From NCBI RefSeq assembly GCF_008124615.1, contig NZ_VNIB01000012.1:48034-112033 (forward strand): a stretch of 64,000 bases of DNA, read 5' to 3'. The notes below the pieces were generated by a model, which saw only the letters and a list, made by a program, of their open reading frames with translations, was not told the DNA's origin and searched no databases. The DNA is from Geothermobacter ehrlichii (GTDB lineage: Bacteria > Desulfobacterota > Desulfuromonadia > Desulfuromonadales > Geothermobacteraceae). Shown here piece by piece: positions 42,005 through 52,877 of the stretch (its first letter is position 1; every line of letters begins with the position of its first letter). The position numbers and the translations under genes were made by a program.

Positions 42005-43123
42005 ATGTCCGGACTCTATCTGCACATCCCCTTCTGCCGGCGCAAGTGCCCCTACTGCGACTTCTTTTCGGTCGCGGGCCGGGAAGAGCTGCTCGCCAGC
42101 TATCATCGTCTGCTCATCCGGCAGCTGAACATGGCGGTCGATGCCGGCTGGCGGGGGCCCTTCGCCACCGTCTTTTTCGGCGGCGGCACACCGTCGCTGC
42201 TTCGCCCCGGCCAGGTCGCCGAAATTCTGGAGGCGGTCGCCGCCGGACCGGGACTGGCTCCGGACGCCGAAATCAGCTTCGAGGCCAACCCGGGTACCCT
42301 GGGACCCGACACCTTGCGGCAGCTGCGCTCGCTCGGGGTCAACCGGCTTTCTCTCGGCGTGCAGAGCCTTGACGACGGGCGGCTGCGGCAGCTGCGGAGA
42401 CTGCACGATGCCACCACCGCCTGCCGGGTCATCGACGAGGCGCGGCGGGCTGGCTTCGACAACCTTTCCTGTGACCTGATGTTCGCTCTGCCGGGGCAGG
42501 ATTGCCGCGAGCTGGAAGGGGAGTTGCGCCGCCTGCTCGCCTTTGCTCCCGAGCATGTTTCGATCTACGGTCTGAGTATCGAGGAAGAGACGCCATGGGC
42601 GGCTGCGCCGCCGGCGCTGCCGGACGAAGAGACCTATGCCGCCATGTACCGGCTGATTCACGGCCTGCTTGCCGATGCCGGCTACCGGCACTACGAAATC
42701 TCCAATTTCGCGCAGCCCGGCCGGGAGTGCCGGCACAACCTGGCCTACTGGCGGCGGCGCACCTGCCTGGGGCTGGGTGCGGGGGCGCACAGCTTTTCCG
42801 CCGCCGGCTGGGGCGAGCGGCTGGCGACACCCGCCGATCTCGACCTGTACCGGCGGCGGCTGGACGGGGGGCGCGACCCCATGCAGAGCCTGGAGCAGTT
42901 CGACCGGCGGGGCGCCATGGCCGAGACCGTCTATCTGGCACTGCGCACGGCGGACGGACTGAGCGCTGCCGGCTTCCGGGAGATTTTCGGCCAGGATTTC
43001 GCCGAGGTCTTCGCCGTCGCCCGGACGCGGGCGGGCGATGCATTGCGCCGGGAAGGTGACCGCTGGTTTCTCTCCTGGCGCGACTGGCTGCTCTATGATC
43101 ATCTGATCGCGTATTTTCTCTGA
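42005..43123 (+). CDS. hemW: HemW-type radical SAM protein
   Basis: A 372-residue radical SAM protein with the iron-sulfur motif CxxxCxxC at Cys11, Cys15 and Cys18 ('PFCRRKCPYCDFF'), SAM-binding 'FGGGTPSLL', and the HemN/HemW features 'SIEANPGT'-like 'SFEANPGTL', 'LGVQSLDD' and 'YEISNFAQPGRECRHNLAYW'. Lacking the longer N-terminal part of HemN, it fits HemW, a heme chaperone, better than coproporphyrinogen dehydrogenase. The start at 42005 gives the standard family N-terminus; a longer upstream frame is the shadow of nhaD. It precedes the hrcA operon. Confidence 0.92.
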   Translation: MSGLYLHIPFCRRKCPYCDFFSVAGREELLASYHRLLIRQLNMAVDAGWRGPFATVFFGGGTPSLLRPGQVAEILEAVAAGPGLAPDAEISFEANPGTLGPDTLRQLRSLGVNRLSLGVQSLDDGRLRQLRRLHDATTACRVIDEARRAGFDNLSCDLMFALPGQDCRELEGELRRLLAFAPEHVSIYGLSIEEETPWAAAPPALPDEETYAAMYRLIHGLLADAGYRHYEISNFAQPGRECRHNLAYWRRRTCLGLGAGAHSFSAAGWGERLATPADLDLYRRRLDGGRDPMQSLEQFDRRGAMAETVYLALRTADGLSAAGFREIFGQDFAEVFAVARTRAGDALRREGDRWFLSWRDWLLYDHLIAYFL

Positions 43124-43153
43124 TTTTTCGCTGGAATTTGCCCGGCCCTCTCC

Positions 43154-43182
43154 TTGACAAAGGGTAGGGCCGTTGTTATTTT
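43154..43182 (+). promoter_or_regulatory. Promoter of the hrcA-grpE-dnaK-dnaJ operon
   Basis: -35 TTGACA (43154-43159), 17-base spacer, -10 TATTTT (43177-43182). The CIRCE operator begins nine bases downstream, over the transcription start. Confidence 0.85.
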
Positions 43183-43190
43183 GTACGCCG

Positions 43191-43217
43191 CTAGCACTCC
43201 GGGGCCGAGAGTGCTAA
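43191..43217. promoter_or_regulatory. CIRCE operator
   Basis: TAGCACTC (43192-43199), nine-base spacer, GAGTGCTA (43209-43216), with A at 43217. This is the HrcA operator consensus apart from one base of the outermost pair. Confidence 0.97.
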
Positions 43218-43291
43218 ACGGCGCCGCGGAGTTTCCGCTGTCGCGACCTGACCGGGCCGGTTCTGCCGGCTCAGTTTTTTCCGGGTGAAAG

Positions 43292-44332
43292 ATGACGTCG
43301 GAACTTTCGGAACGCAACAGATTCATTCTCGAGGCGATCATCGAGGAGCATATCGCCACCGCCGAGCCGGTCGGCTCGCGCACCGTGGCGCGGCGGCATC
43401 CGCTCGGCCTGTCGCCGGCGACTATCCGCAACGTGATGGCCGACCTGGAGGAACTGGGCTACCTGAAGTCGCCTCACACCTCGGCGGGCCGGGTTCCGAC
43501 GGAAAAAGGCTATCGCTTCTATGTCGATTCGCTGCTGCAGGTGCGCAAGCTGACGCCGAGCGAGCAGAAGAAGCTGAGCAGCAGTTACCAGCTGCGCGGA
43601 CGCAAGGTCGAGGAGGTGCTGCGCGATATCAGCCGCACCCTTTCGTCCATCTCCCGCTATACCGGCCTGGTGATGGCGCCGCGCCTGGAGACCACGGTCT
43701 TCAGGCACATCGAATTTCTGCCGCTGTCGCAGGGGCGGGTGCTGGTGATCCTGGTGACGCACAGCGGCCTGGTGCAGAACAAGATCATCGAGCCGGGCGA
43801 ACCGATCTCGCCGCGGGAGCTGGAACAGATTTCGGCCTATCTGAACCAGACCCTGGCCGGGCTGTCGATTCAGCAGGTCAAGCGGAAGATCTTCGCCGAA
43901 ATGGAGGCCGAGAAGGCCCGCTACGACAGCCTGCTGGCCAAGACGCTGGCGCTGTCCCGCGAGGCGCTGGAAGAGAATCTGGGCACCGAGGTCTTCATCG
44001 AAGGGACCAGCAACATTCTCGAGCAGCCCGAATTCGCCAACGTGGAAACCATGCGTGAGCTCTTCCGCGCCTTCGAGCAGAAGGGCCGGCTGATCGACCT
44101 GCTCAATCGCAGCCAGGAGGCGCAGGGGGTGCAGATCTTCATCGGCAGTGAAACCGGCATCGAAGGTATCGAAGGATGCAGCCTGATAACCTCGCACTAC
44201 TCGAACAAGCGGGGAACGATCGGCGCGCTCGGGGTCATCGGCCCCAGCAGGATGAACTATTCCGCCGTCATTCCCATTGTTGACTACACCGCCCGCCTGT
44301 TGAGCCAGGTGCTCGACGGCGATGTCGATTAG
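43292..44332 (+). CDS. hrcA: HrcA heat-shock repressor
   Basis: A 346-residue repressor that binds CIRCE and is kept active by GroEL in known systems. The winged helix spans residues ~1-75 ('RNRFILEAIIEEHIATAEPVGSRTVAR', in part, and 'SPATIRNVMADLEELGYL', 'PHTSAGRVPTEKGYRFYVD'). The rest forms the GAF-like and dimer domains, ending 'GVIGPSRMNYSAVIPIVDYTA'. It lies 75 bases downstream of its own operator and heads the operon, so it controls itself. Confidence 0.97.
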   Translation: MTSELSERNRFILEAIIEEHIATAEPVGSRTVARRHPLGLSPATIRNVMADLEELGYLKSPHTSAGRVPTEKGYRFYVDSLLQVRKLTPSEQKKLSSSYQLRGRKVEEVLRDISRTLSSISRYTGLVMAPRLETTVFRHIEFLPLSQGRVLVILVTHSGLVQNKIIEPGEPISPRELEQISAYLNQTLAGLSIQQVKRKIFAEMEAEKARYDSLLAKTLALSREALEENLGTEVFIEGTSNILEQPEFANVETMRELFRAFEQKGRLIDLLNRSQEAQGVQIFIGSETGIEGIEGCSLITSHYSNKRGTIGALGVIGPSRMNYSAVIPIVDYTARLLSQVLDGDVD

Positions 44333-44344
44333 GAGCTGACCATC

Positions 44345-45016
44345 GTGGCAAGAAAGAAGAAGAACCAGGATAAAACCGAAACGCCGGTCGAGGAGGTCCA
44401 GGCGGCGCCGGCCGCCGGCGAGCCCCCGGCCGGACAGCAGGCCGCAGCGGCGGCCGACGACAGGGCGCCGTCCGACATGGAGCGCCTGCAGGACGAGTTG
44501 ACGGCGGCGAAGGACGAGGCCCGCAAGAACTGGGACCTCTATCTGCGCAGCCAGGCGGACATGGAGAATTTCCGCAAGCGCATGCAGCGGGAAAAGCAGG
44601 AGATGGCCAGGTTCGCCAACGAAGGGCTGCTGCGCGAGTTGCTGCCGGTAATGGACAATCTGCAGCGGGCTGTCGATCATGCCCGGGAGGAACAGGCCGA
44701 GGCCACGGCGCTGCTGGAGGGGGTGGAGATGACCCTCAGCCAGTTCGCCCGCACGCTGGAAAAGTTCGGCGTCACTCCCGTCGAGGCGATCGGCAAGCCC
44801 TTCGATCCGAGCTGTCACGAAGCCATGGGACAGGTCGTGTCGGAGGAAGTTCCTCCGAACACGGTTGCCCAGGAACTGCAGAAGGGATATCGCCTCCATG
44901 ACCGCCTGTTGCGCCCCGCCCTGGTCATGGTCAGCAAGGCTCCGGAGACAGGCGCGTCCGTCGAGGCGGAGGCTGCGACCGGGGCCGGGGAAGAAAGCGA
45001 AACGGACGACAACTGA
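44345..45016 (+). CDS. grpE: GrpE nucleotide exchange factor
   Basis: A 223-residue GrpE. An acidic, Ala-rich N-terminal tail is followed by the long dimer helix and 'LYLRSQADMENFRKRMQREKQE', cited in part, then the beta domain 'FDPSCHEAMGQV' and 'EELQKGYRLHDRLLRPALVMVSK'-like end. It releases ADP from DnaK. The start is GTG, 12 bases after hrcA. An unusual, acidic C-terminal extension of about 20 residues follows the normal end. Confidence 0.96.
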   Translation: MARKKKNQDKTETPVEEVQAAPAAGEPPAGQQAAAAADDRAPSDMERLQDELTAAKDEARKNWDLYLRSQADMENFRKRMQREKQEMARFANEGLLRELLPVMDNLQRAVDHAREEQAEATALLEGVEMTLSQFARTLEKFGVTPVEAIGKPFDPSCHEAMGQVVSEEVPPNTVAQELQKGYRLHDRLLRPALVMVSKAPETGASVEAEAATGAGEESETDDN

Positions 45017-45043
45017 TCACGCATCCAAGGAGGATCTACAGCC

Positions 45044-46939
<1,896 letters not shown>

Positions 46940-46951
46940 TCCGGCATCACC

Positions 46952-46977
46952 ACCGGGGCGCCGAACGGCGCCCCGGT
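46952..46977 (+). terminator. Strong hairpin between dnaK and dnaJ
   Basis: ACCGGGGCGCCG (46952-46963), AA, CGGCGCCCCGGT (46966-46977). No T-tract follows, so it is more likely an attenuator or mRNA-stabilising stem that lowers dnaJ expression relative to dnaK. Confidence 0.7.
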
Positions 46978-47039
46978 CCCGTTCTGAATCCGTGCGCGCC
47001 GGCGTCGTCCGGCCGGTCGACTGACAGTGGCGAGGACCC

Positions 47040-48152
47040 TTGGCCAAAAGAGACTATTACGAAATACTCGGAGTCAACCGCAATGCCAGCGAGGCCGAGA
47101 TCAAGAAGGCCTACCGGCGGTTGGCCGTCAAGTATCACCCCGACAAGAATCCCGACGACAGGAACGCCGAAGAGAAGTTCAAGGAGATCTCGGAGGCCTA
47201 CGCCGTGCTGTCCGACGCCCAGAAGCGGGCCAACTATGACCAGTTCGGCCACGCCGGCGTCGAAGGGATGGGCGGCTTTTCGTCCGGCGGCTTCTCCGGC
47301 AGCCCCTTCGAGGACATCTTCAGCGACATATTCGGCGACATATTCGGCGGCGGTCATTCGCGGCGTGGCGCTCGCGGCCGGCGCGGCGACGATCTGCGCT
47401 ACAACCTGACCATCTCCTTCGAGGAAGCGGCCTTCGGCCTCGAGACCAAGGTGCAGATTCCCCGGCACCAGAACTGCGACGCCTGCGCCGGCAGCGGCGC
47501 CCGGGCGGGGACGGCGCCGCGGACCTGTCCCACCTGTCGCGGTGCCGGCCAGGTCCGCTACCAGCAGGGCTTCTTCTCCCTGACCCGGCCCTGTCCCGAC
47601 TGCGAAGGGGAGGGGCGGGTGATCGACGATCCCTGCCCCCAGTGCCGGGGAACCGGACGGGTGCGCGGCAAGAAGACCATTTCTCTCAAGATTCCCGCCG
47701 GCGTCGAAACCGGCAACCGGCTCAAGCTCACCGGCGAGGGCGAGCCCGGTATCGGCGGCGGCCCGCCGGGCGACCTCTACGTGGTCATCACCGTCGAGGA
47801 GCATCCCCTCTTCCAGCGCGAGGGCAACGACGTCATCTGCGAACTTCCCATCTCCTTCCCCCAGGCGGCGCTGGGGCACGAGTTCGAAGTGCCCACCCTC
47901 GACGGCAAGGTGAAGCTGAAGGTTCCGCCCGGAACCCAGACCGGCAAGGTTTTCAAGCTGCCGGGCAAGGGGATTCCGGTGCTGCAGGGCTACGGCCGGG
48001 GCGACCAGCTGGTGGTGGTGCGGGTCGAGACACCGACCAGGCTGACGCCGCGCCAGCGGGAGCTGCTGGAGGAATTCGCCCGCGAGGGAGGGGAAGATAT
48101 TCATCCCCTCGGCAAGAGTTTTTTTGATAAAGTGAAGGAACTTTTCGGCTGA
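47040..48152 (+). CDS. dnaJ: DnaJ (Hsp40) co-chaperone
   Basis: A 370-residue, full-length type I DnaJ: J-domain (residues 1-70) with '[10 protein letters not shown]', Gly/Phe-rich linker (about 78-118), four zinc motifs CxxCxGxG ('CDACAGSG', 'CPTCRGAG', 'CPDCEGEG', 'CPQCRGTG'; about residues 145-215) and the C-terminal substrate domain. The start is the rare codon TTG at 47040, placed by the family's N-terminus '[11 protein letters not shown]'. The weak start and the upstream hairpin should keep the level low. Confidence 0.96.
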   Translation: MAKRDYYEILGVNRNASEAEIKKAYRRLAVKYHPDKNPDDRNAEEKFKEISEAYAVLSDAQKRANYDQFGHAGVEGMGGFSSGGFSGSPFEDIFSDIFGDIFGGGHSRRGARGRRGDDLRYNLTISFEEAAFGLETKVQIPRHQNCDACAGSGARAGTAPRTCPTCRGAGQVRYQQGFFSLTRPCPDCEGEGRVIDDPCPQCRGTGRVRGKKTISLKIPAGVETGNRLKLTGEGEPGIGGGPPGDLYVVITVEEHPLFQREGNDVICELPISFPQAALGHEFEVPTLDGKVKLKVPPGTQTGKVFKLPGKGIPVLQGYGRGDQLVVVRVETPTRLTPRQRELLEEFAREGGEDIHPLGKSFFDKVKELFG

Positions 48153-48186
48153 GAGCCGCTGCAATTTCCCCGGAAGGAGAGGGCCC

Positions 48187-50085
48187 ATGACGAGGTGCCT
48201 GCTGCCGCTCCTGTTCTCTTTGGTTTTTCTCGCGCTGCCTGCGTCGCTCCCCGCCGTTGAATTGCCCGGAAGCGTGGTGAGTCGACCGCAGACCGACCGG
48301 GAACTGTTCCAGGACGGGCTGAAGGCCTGGGAAGAGGGGCGGCAGGACGAGGCGCTGCAGCGGCTGCGGGGTTTCGTCATCCGCTATCCCGATTCGGTCT
48401 ATGCCCCCCAGGCCGCCCTGTTGCTGGCCCGCATCTTCTATCTGAACGACAGCTTCGATGAGGCGCGTCTCTATTTCGACCGGGCCGCACAGCGGGCCGG
48501 TACGCCCGAATTCGAGCTGATGCAGGGAGCCCTGGCGGTGGCCGATGGTCGTACCGCCGAAGGACTCGGCCGCCTGCGGACCCTGGCGGCGGACGATCTC
48601 GCCCCGCGCGACCGTTTCCTGCGCGCCCGGGCTTTGGCACGAGGACTGACGGACAGCGGCCGGGCGCTGGAAGGCCTGCTGGCGTTGCACCAGGTTCTGA
48701 ACCGGGGAGATGACCTGCCCGCCATCGATCGTCGGGCGCTCGAGGGACAGGCTTACGACATCCTCCAGCAGCTGGACGACGCCGTTCTGGGCGAGGCGGC
48801 CTTCATGTTCCGGGGGACGGCCCTCGGCCAGAGCGCCCGCCTGCTGCAGGCCCGGCGGCTCTACGCCGCAGGCAGAAGCGACGAGGCTCAGCAGCAGGTT
48901 CGCAGCCTGATCGCCGATCCGGTGCCCTTCGCCTACCGGCGGGACGCGGTGCTGCTGCTCGACCGGCTGACCGGCAAACCGTGGCTGCAGCGGGCCGTCG
49001 GGGTCATGCTGCCGCTGTCGGGACGCTACGCCACCTTCGGCGAGCTGGTCCGGCGGGGCATGGAGCTGGCGCGGGAGGTCTACGGCCGCGACGCGGTCCG
49101 CTTCATCTACACCGACATCGCCGGCAAGGACGTGTCGCTCGAGGTCGACCGGCTGGCGAACGAGGAGCGGGTGATGGCCCTGGCCGGCCCGATCACCGGC
49201 GGCAGGGCGATGGAAGCGGCCCGCCAGGCCCAGTACCAGCAGGTGCCGATCCTCTCCCTGGCGCAAAGGGAGGGGATTCCGGAGCTGGGCGACTACGTCT
49301 TTCGCGACTCGCTGACCAGCCGGCTGCAGGCCCGCACCCTGGCCCGCTACGCGGTGCAGGAGCGGGGCTGGACTGCGTTCGGCATTCTCCGTCCCCAGAG
49401 CCGTCTCGGCGAGGAGTTCGCCCGGGTTTTCTCCGAGGAGGTCGCCGCCCTGGGCGGGCTGGTGATCGACGAAGAGGCCTATTCCCCCGACGCCACCGAT
49501 TTTCGCCGGCAGATCCGGCTGCTGATGGGCGAAGATCCGGAGGCGCCGGACGATCCCGGGCCGTTGAGCGAGGAGGAGCAGCTCGAGGATCTCTTCGTTC
49601 CGGATTTTCCGCCGGTCGATTTTGACGCGCTGTTCATTCCCGACTACGCCGACAAGGTCGAACTGATCGCGCCGCAGCTTCCCTTCTACGGCATCGAGGG
49701 CGTGCCGCTGCTCGGCATCAACGGCTGGAACGATCCCGACCTGCTGCGGCACGCCGGGCGCTATGTCGAGGGCGCGATCTTTCCCGACGGGTTCTTCCGC
49801 TACAGTTCCTATCCCTTCGTGCAGGATTTCGTCCGCCGCTACTTTGAGCGCTATGGCGAGGAACCGTCGATCCTTGAGGCGCAGGGCTTCGATGTCGCCG
49901 GCATTCTGCTCTCGATCTTCGACCGGCCCGACATCCGGACCCGCGAGGATGTCCGCCTGGCCCTCAGCCAGCTGCGCAACTACCCCGGCGTCACCGGCGC
50001 CACCAGCTTCGACTTCAACGGCGAAGCCGACAAGCTCCTCTTTCTGCTGCAGATCCAGAAGAGCCGGATCGTCCAGATCAACTAG
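48187..50085 (+). CDS. LpoA-like/periplasmic binding protein with TPR N-terminus
   Basis: A 632-residue exported protein (signal peptide to about 'PAVE', residue 25). Residues ~30-265 are TPR-like helical repeats ('GLKAWEEGRQDEALQRLRGFV', 'LARIFYLNDSFDEARLYFD'). Residues ~275-632 form a type 1 periplasmic binding fold ('VGVMLPLSGRYATFGELVRRGMELA' in part, 'VMALAGPITGG', 'VPILSLAQREG'). This two-part plan is that of LpoA-type penicillin-binding-protein activators and their deltaproteobacterial relatives. It follows dnaJ by 34 bases with AAGGAGAGG upstream. Confidence 0.8.
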   Translation: MTRCLLPLLFSLVFLALPASLPAVELPGSVVSRPQTDRELFQDGLKAWEEGRQDEALQRLRGFVIRYPDSVYAPQAALLLARIFYLNDSFDEARLYFDRAAQRAGTPEFELMQGALAVADGRTAEGLGRLRTLAADDLAPRDRFLRARALARGLTDSGRALEGLLALHQVLNRGDDLPAIDRRALEGQAYDILQQLDDAVLGEAAFMFRGTALGQSARLLQARRLYAAGRSDEAQQQVRSLIADPVPFAYRRDAVLLLDRLTGKPWLQRAVGVMLPLSGRYATFGELVRRGMELAREVYGRDAVRFIYTDIAGKDVSLEVDRLANEERVMALAGPITGGRAMEAARQAQYQQVPILSLAQREGIPELGDYVFRDSLTSRLQARTLARYAVQERGWTAFGILRPQSRLGEEFARVFSEEVAALGGLVIDEEAYSPDATDFRRQIRLLMGEDPEAPDDPGPLSEEEQLEDLFVPDFPPVDFDALFIPDYADKVELIAPQLPFYGIEGVPLLGINGWNDPDLLRHAGRYVEGAIFPDGFFRYSSYPFVQDFVRRYFERYGEEPSILEAQGFDVAGILLSIFDRPDIRTREDVRLALSQLRNYPGVTGATSFDFNGEADKLLFLLQIQKSRIVQIN

Positions 50086-50097
50086 GCGGTCGCGAGC

Positions 50098-50883
50098 ATG
50101 TTTTTCGGGGGCCTTCCATTCCGCCTGCTGCCTGTCCTTCTCCTGCTGCTGTCCGCCTGTGCGCCCACGACCGGCGGGCAGGGGGTGGAGTATCGGCCGG
50201 CGGACTGGACCGGGACCCGGGGGCGGGTGGTCGACCGGCAGGGCCGGCCGGCGGCCGGAGCCTGGGTCTATGCCTACCGCAGTGACCGCGGCGGTCTGCG
50301 TGGACCGGCCGATTACGCTGCCCGGGTCGCTGCCGACGGCCGTTACGAACTCGATCTTCCGGCCGGGCGCTTCTGGCTGGTGGCGCGGCTGCGGCGGGCC
50401 GGCGCCGGCGACAGTGGGCCGCCGCGCCGCGGCGACGCCTGGGCACCCTGGCCGCGCAATCCGCTTCAGGTTCGTCCGGGGCGGGTCGCTGTCGCCGATT
50501 TCGTGCTGATGCCGGTCGTGCAGCCGAACATTCTGCGTCAGGGGAGTCTGGTCAGCGGCGACACCGGATTTGCCGGCCGGCTGATCGATGAGCGGGGCCG
50601 ACCGGTCGCCGGCGCCTTCGCCCTGGCCTATCGCGGCCGGGACATGCACCGCATGCCCGATTTCACCTCGCCGCCGGCGGCCGATGACGGCCGCTTCCGG
50701 CTCTTTGTCGACGGGCCGGGCGTCTGGTGTCTGGCGGCGCGCCAGGGAACCCGCGGCCAGCCCCGGCAGGGAGAACTCTATGGTCTGCTGGCGCCGGGGG
50801 AGGCGGGCTGTCTGCAGGTCGATGCCGGCGAGATCCGCGAAGTCGGCGACATCGTGCTGCGCCCCTTCCGCCAGTCCTACTGA
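50098..50883 (+). CDS. Lipoprotein with carboxypeptidase-regulatory-like domains
   Basis: A 261-residue lipoprotein with lipobox 'LLSAC' (Cys21). Two prealbumin-like beta domains follow: residues ~40-85 ('GRVVDRQGRPAAGAWVYAYR', 'DGRYELDLPAGRFWLVAR') and ~160-215 ('GRLIDERGRPVAGAFALAYR', 'DDGRFRLFVDGPGVWCLAAR'). These domains usually mediate binding at the cell surface. It starts 12 bases after the LpoA-like gene and is likely co-transcribed. Its end overlaps the end of panE by seven bases on the other strand. Confidence 0.75.
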   Translation: MFFGGLPFRLLPVLLLLLSACAPTTGGQGVEYRPADWTGTRGRVVDRQGRPAAGAWVYAYRSDRGGLRGPADYAARVAADGRYELDLPAGRFWLVARLRRAGAGDSGPPRRGDAWAPWPRNPLQVRPGRVAVADFVLMPVVQPNILRQGSLVSGDTGFAGRLIDERGRPVAGAFALAYRGRDMHRMPDFTSPPAADDGRFRLFVDGPGVWCLAARQGTRGQPRQGELYGLLAPGEAGCLQVDAGEIREVGDIVLRPFRQSY

Positions 50884-51818
50884 CCTTCGCCGCCGGCTTC
50901 GCCCAGATCGAGCAGGCTGTAGAGCATTGCCACCCGGGGCATCGGGCTGCCGACCCGTTCCGCCCGGCGCAGGGGGACGGCGTAGATGGCGTCCAGCTCG
51001 AGCGGCCGGCCTTCGCTGCGGTCGATCATCATGCTGGGGCGGTAGTGATCCATCCGTGCAGTCATCGCCAGCATCCGGGCGATGAAGGCGTCGCCGTCGA
51101 TCGGCTGGCGCAACGGTTGACGGTTGGCCGCCGCTACCACTTCCTGCATCATCGCTTCCACCAGCCGGGCGCTGGGCGAATGCGCCAGCAGCTCGGTGAC
51201 ATCCCTGCCGGTCAGGGCGCACAGGCCGTTGAAGGGGATGTTCCAGACCAGTTTTTCCCAGCGGATTCGGCCCAGATCGTCGACCGCCTCGCAGGGAATG
51301 CCGGCCCGGTCGAACAGCTCGGCGAGCCGCCGCGTCCGGCCGCCGGCAGCGCCGGTCATCTCGCCGAGGCGGATGCGCCCCTCGCCGAGATGGTGAACGT
51401 GCCCCGGCTCGCCGCGGTTGGAGCAGAGGTAGGCGACGCCGCCCAGCACCCGTTCGGCACCGAAGGCATCGGCCAGCAGCTCTTCGTTGCCGAGGCCGTT
51501 CTGCAGGGTGAGGATGGCGGTCTCGGGTTTGAGCAGGGGGCGGACCAGCTCGGGCAGCAGGTGATTGGCGAAAGTCTTCAGGCCGACCAGGACCAGGTCG
51601 ACCGGCCCCATCGCCCGACTGTCGGCAAAGGCGCGCACCCCGGCAAGATGAAAGCTGTCGTGTACCGACGAGTGCACCCACAGTCCTTTCCGGCGAACGG
51701 CCTCGAAGTCGCGGCGCAGCAGGAAGCGGACCTCGAGGCCGCTGCGCTGCAGCATGGCGCCGTAATAGAGGCCGAGGGCGCCGGCGCCGACCACACCGAT
51801 CACGGGATGCTCGCCCAT
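50877..51818 (-). CDS. 2-dehydropantoate 2-reductase family protein (PanE-like)
   Basis: A 313-residue reductase with N-terminal NADPH fold 'VIGVVGAGALGLYYGAML' and family residues 'VDLVLVGLKTF', 'ILTLQNGLGNEE' and Lys in 'RIRWEKLVWNIPFNGLCALTG'. It would reduce ketopantoate to pantoate for CoA synthesis; many relatives act on other 2-keto acids, so the substrate is not certain. One base separates it from the upstream TPR gene. Confidence 0.88.
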   Translation of the reverse strand: MGEHPVIGVVGAGALGLYYGAMLQRSGLEVRFLLRRDFEAVRRKGLWVHSSVHDSFHLAGVRAFADSRAMGPVDLVLVGLKTFANHLLPELVRPLLKPETAILTLQNGLGNEELLADAFGAERVLGGVAYLCSNRGEPGHVHHLGEGRIRLGEMTGAAGGRTRRLAELFDRAGIPCEAVDDLGRIRWEKLVWNIPFNGLCALTGRDVTELLAHSPSARLVEAMMQEVVAAANRQPLRQPIDGDAFIARMLAMTARMDHYRPSMMIDRSEGRPLELDAIYAVPLRRAERVGSPMPRVAMLYSLLDLGEAGGEGQ

Positions 51819-51819
51819 C

Positions 51820-52698
51820 TCAGAACCTCCAGCGCAGCCGGATCATGCCGAGATTCGGGCCCGCTTCCAGGTCCAGGCCGTAGCGTCGGCGCAGGGATGT
51901 CCGTTCCTCTTCCAGCCGGCGGCGGTTGCCCTTGTGGGCGTTGTTGACGGCGTTGTAGATGTTGCCGCCGTACCAGCCGAGTTCGATGAAGGTCAGAATG
52001 CCGCCCAGCACCGGGCTGTCGTTGTCGAAGGCCTCGACGGCAGCGAAGATGAAGGCGGCGTTGAGCGCCAGGGCGATGGCGCCGTCCCGGTAGCGGCCGG
52101 TATAGACCTGCCCCGCGCCCGGCAGCAGCGCCGACAGGACGCCGGCGGTGGCGGGGGACTTCAGGGGGAGGCTCTGCAGCCGGTCGATGCCGGCGGCCAG
52201 GGCGGTGGCCTGGGTTCCCGGCAGCGGGGCCAGCAGCTGACGGGCGTCAGCGTACTTTTCCTCCTCGATCAGGCACCAGGCGATCCGGTAGTCGGCCTGC
52301 TGCCGCAGCCGGGGATAGGTTCGCGCCGCCTGGCGGTAGCGCTGCCGGGCGCGCAGATAGTCGTGGCGGCGAAAGGCCGCTTCGGCGTAGAGCAGGGCGC
52401 CGCGGACGGCCTCGGGGCTGTCGGGAAAGGAGGCCGCCAGCTGCTCGAGCGTTCTGTCGGCTTCTTCGAAGCGTTCGCCGGCCAGGTAGGCCCGCGCCAT
52501 GCGCAGCAGGGCGCCGGGAGCTTCCGGATGGTCCGGAAAGTGGTAGAGAAAGCGCTTGTACTCGGTGACGGCCCGGTAGTAGTCCTCTTCGGAAAAGAGC
52601 CGATCGGCAAAGCCGAGCTGATCGTCGGCGGTTGCGGCGAAGACGGGACGGGCGAGACACAGGCTCAGCAGCAGGGTGTAGAGCAGCAGACGCGGCAT
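51820..52698 (-). CDS. TPR-repeat membrane protein
   Basis: A 292-residue exported protein. The start at 52698 is chosen because it puts the signal peptide (to about 'PVFAA', residue 22) at the N-terminus. TPR-like repeats span residues ~25-165 ('YYRAVTEYKRFLYHFPDHPEAP', in part, and 'AEAAFRRHDYLRARQRYRQAA'). Then come a Gly-rich 'SALLPGAGQVYTGRYRDGA' segment and two hydrophobic stretches, a layout common to DUF5683-like membrane proteins. The role is unknown; it may help envelope assembly. Confidence 0.75.
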   Translation of the reverse strand: MPRLLLYTLLLSLCLARPVFAATADDQLGFADRLFSEEDYYRAVTEYKRFLYHFPDHPEAPGALLRMARAYLAGERFEEADRTLEQLAASFPDSPEAVRGALLYAEAAFRRHDYLRARQRYRQAARTYPRLRQQADYRIAWCLIEEEKYADARQLLAPLPGTQATALAAGIDRLQSLPLKSPATAGVLSALLPGAGQVYTGRYRDGAIALALNAAFIFAAVEAFDNDSPVLGGILTFIELGWYGGNIYNAVNNAHKGNRRRLEEERTSLRRRYGLDLEAGPNLGMIRLRWRF

Positions 52699-52842
52699 GG
52701 GCGACCCTCGTGGCAAGGAAATGCCTGCCGGTGCACGGCCGTACCCGGCAGGGGGGAATTCAGACTGGAAAGCAGACTAGCACAGGGCGGGCGAAAACGG
52801 CAGGCAAAATCTGTAAGTATAGAGTTTCTAAAGCCTTTCGGT

Positions 52843-52871
52843 TTGACGTCCATGGTTTGTTGTGCTATTTT
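52843..52871 (+). promoter_or_regulatory. carD promoter
   Basis: -35 TTGACG (52843-52848), 17-base spacer, -10 TATTTT (52866-52871). The carD ATG begins seven bases past the -10, so transcription should start at or next to the start codon. Confidence 0.75.
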
Positions 52872-52877
52872 GTAAGA

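Noticed and set aside
42005..43123. HemN (oxygen-independent coproporphyrinogen dehydrogenase)
   Set aside because: The protein is short and lacks the N-terminal extension of HemN; HemW fits better.
47953..51681. A 1242-codon leftward frame across four genes
   Set aside because: It crosses the LpoA-like and lipoprotein genes and part of panE; it is a GC-driven shadow.
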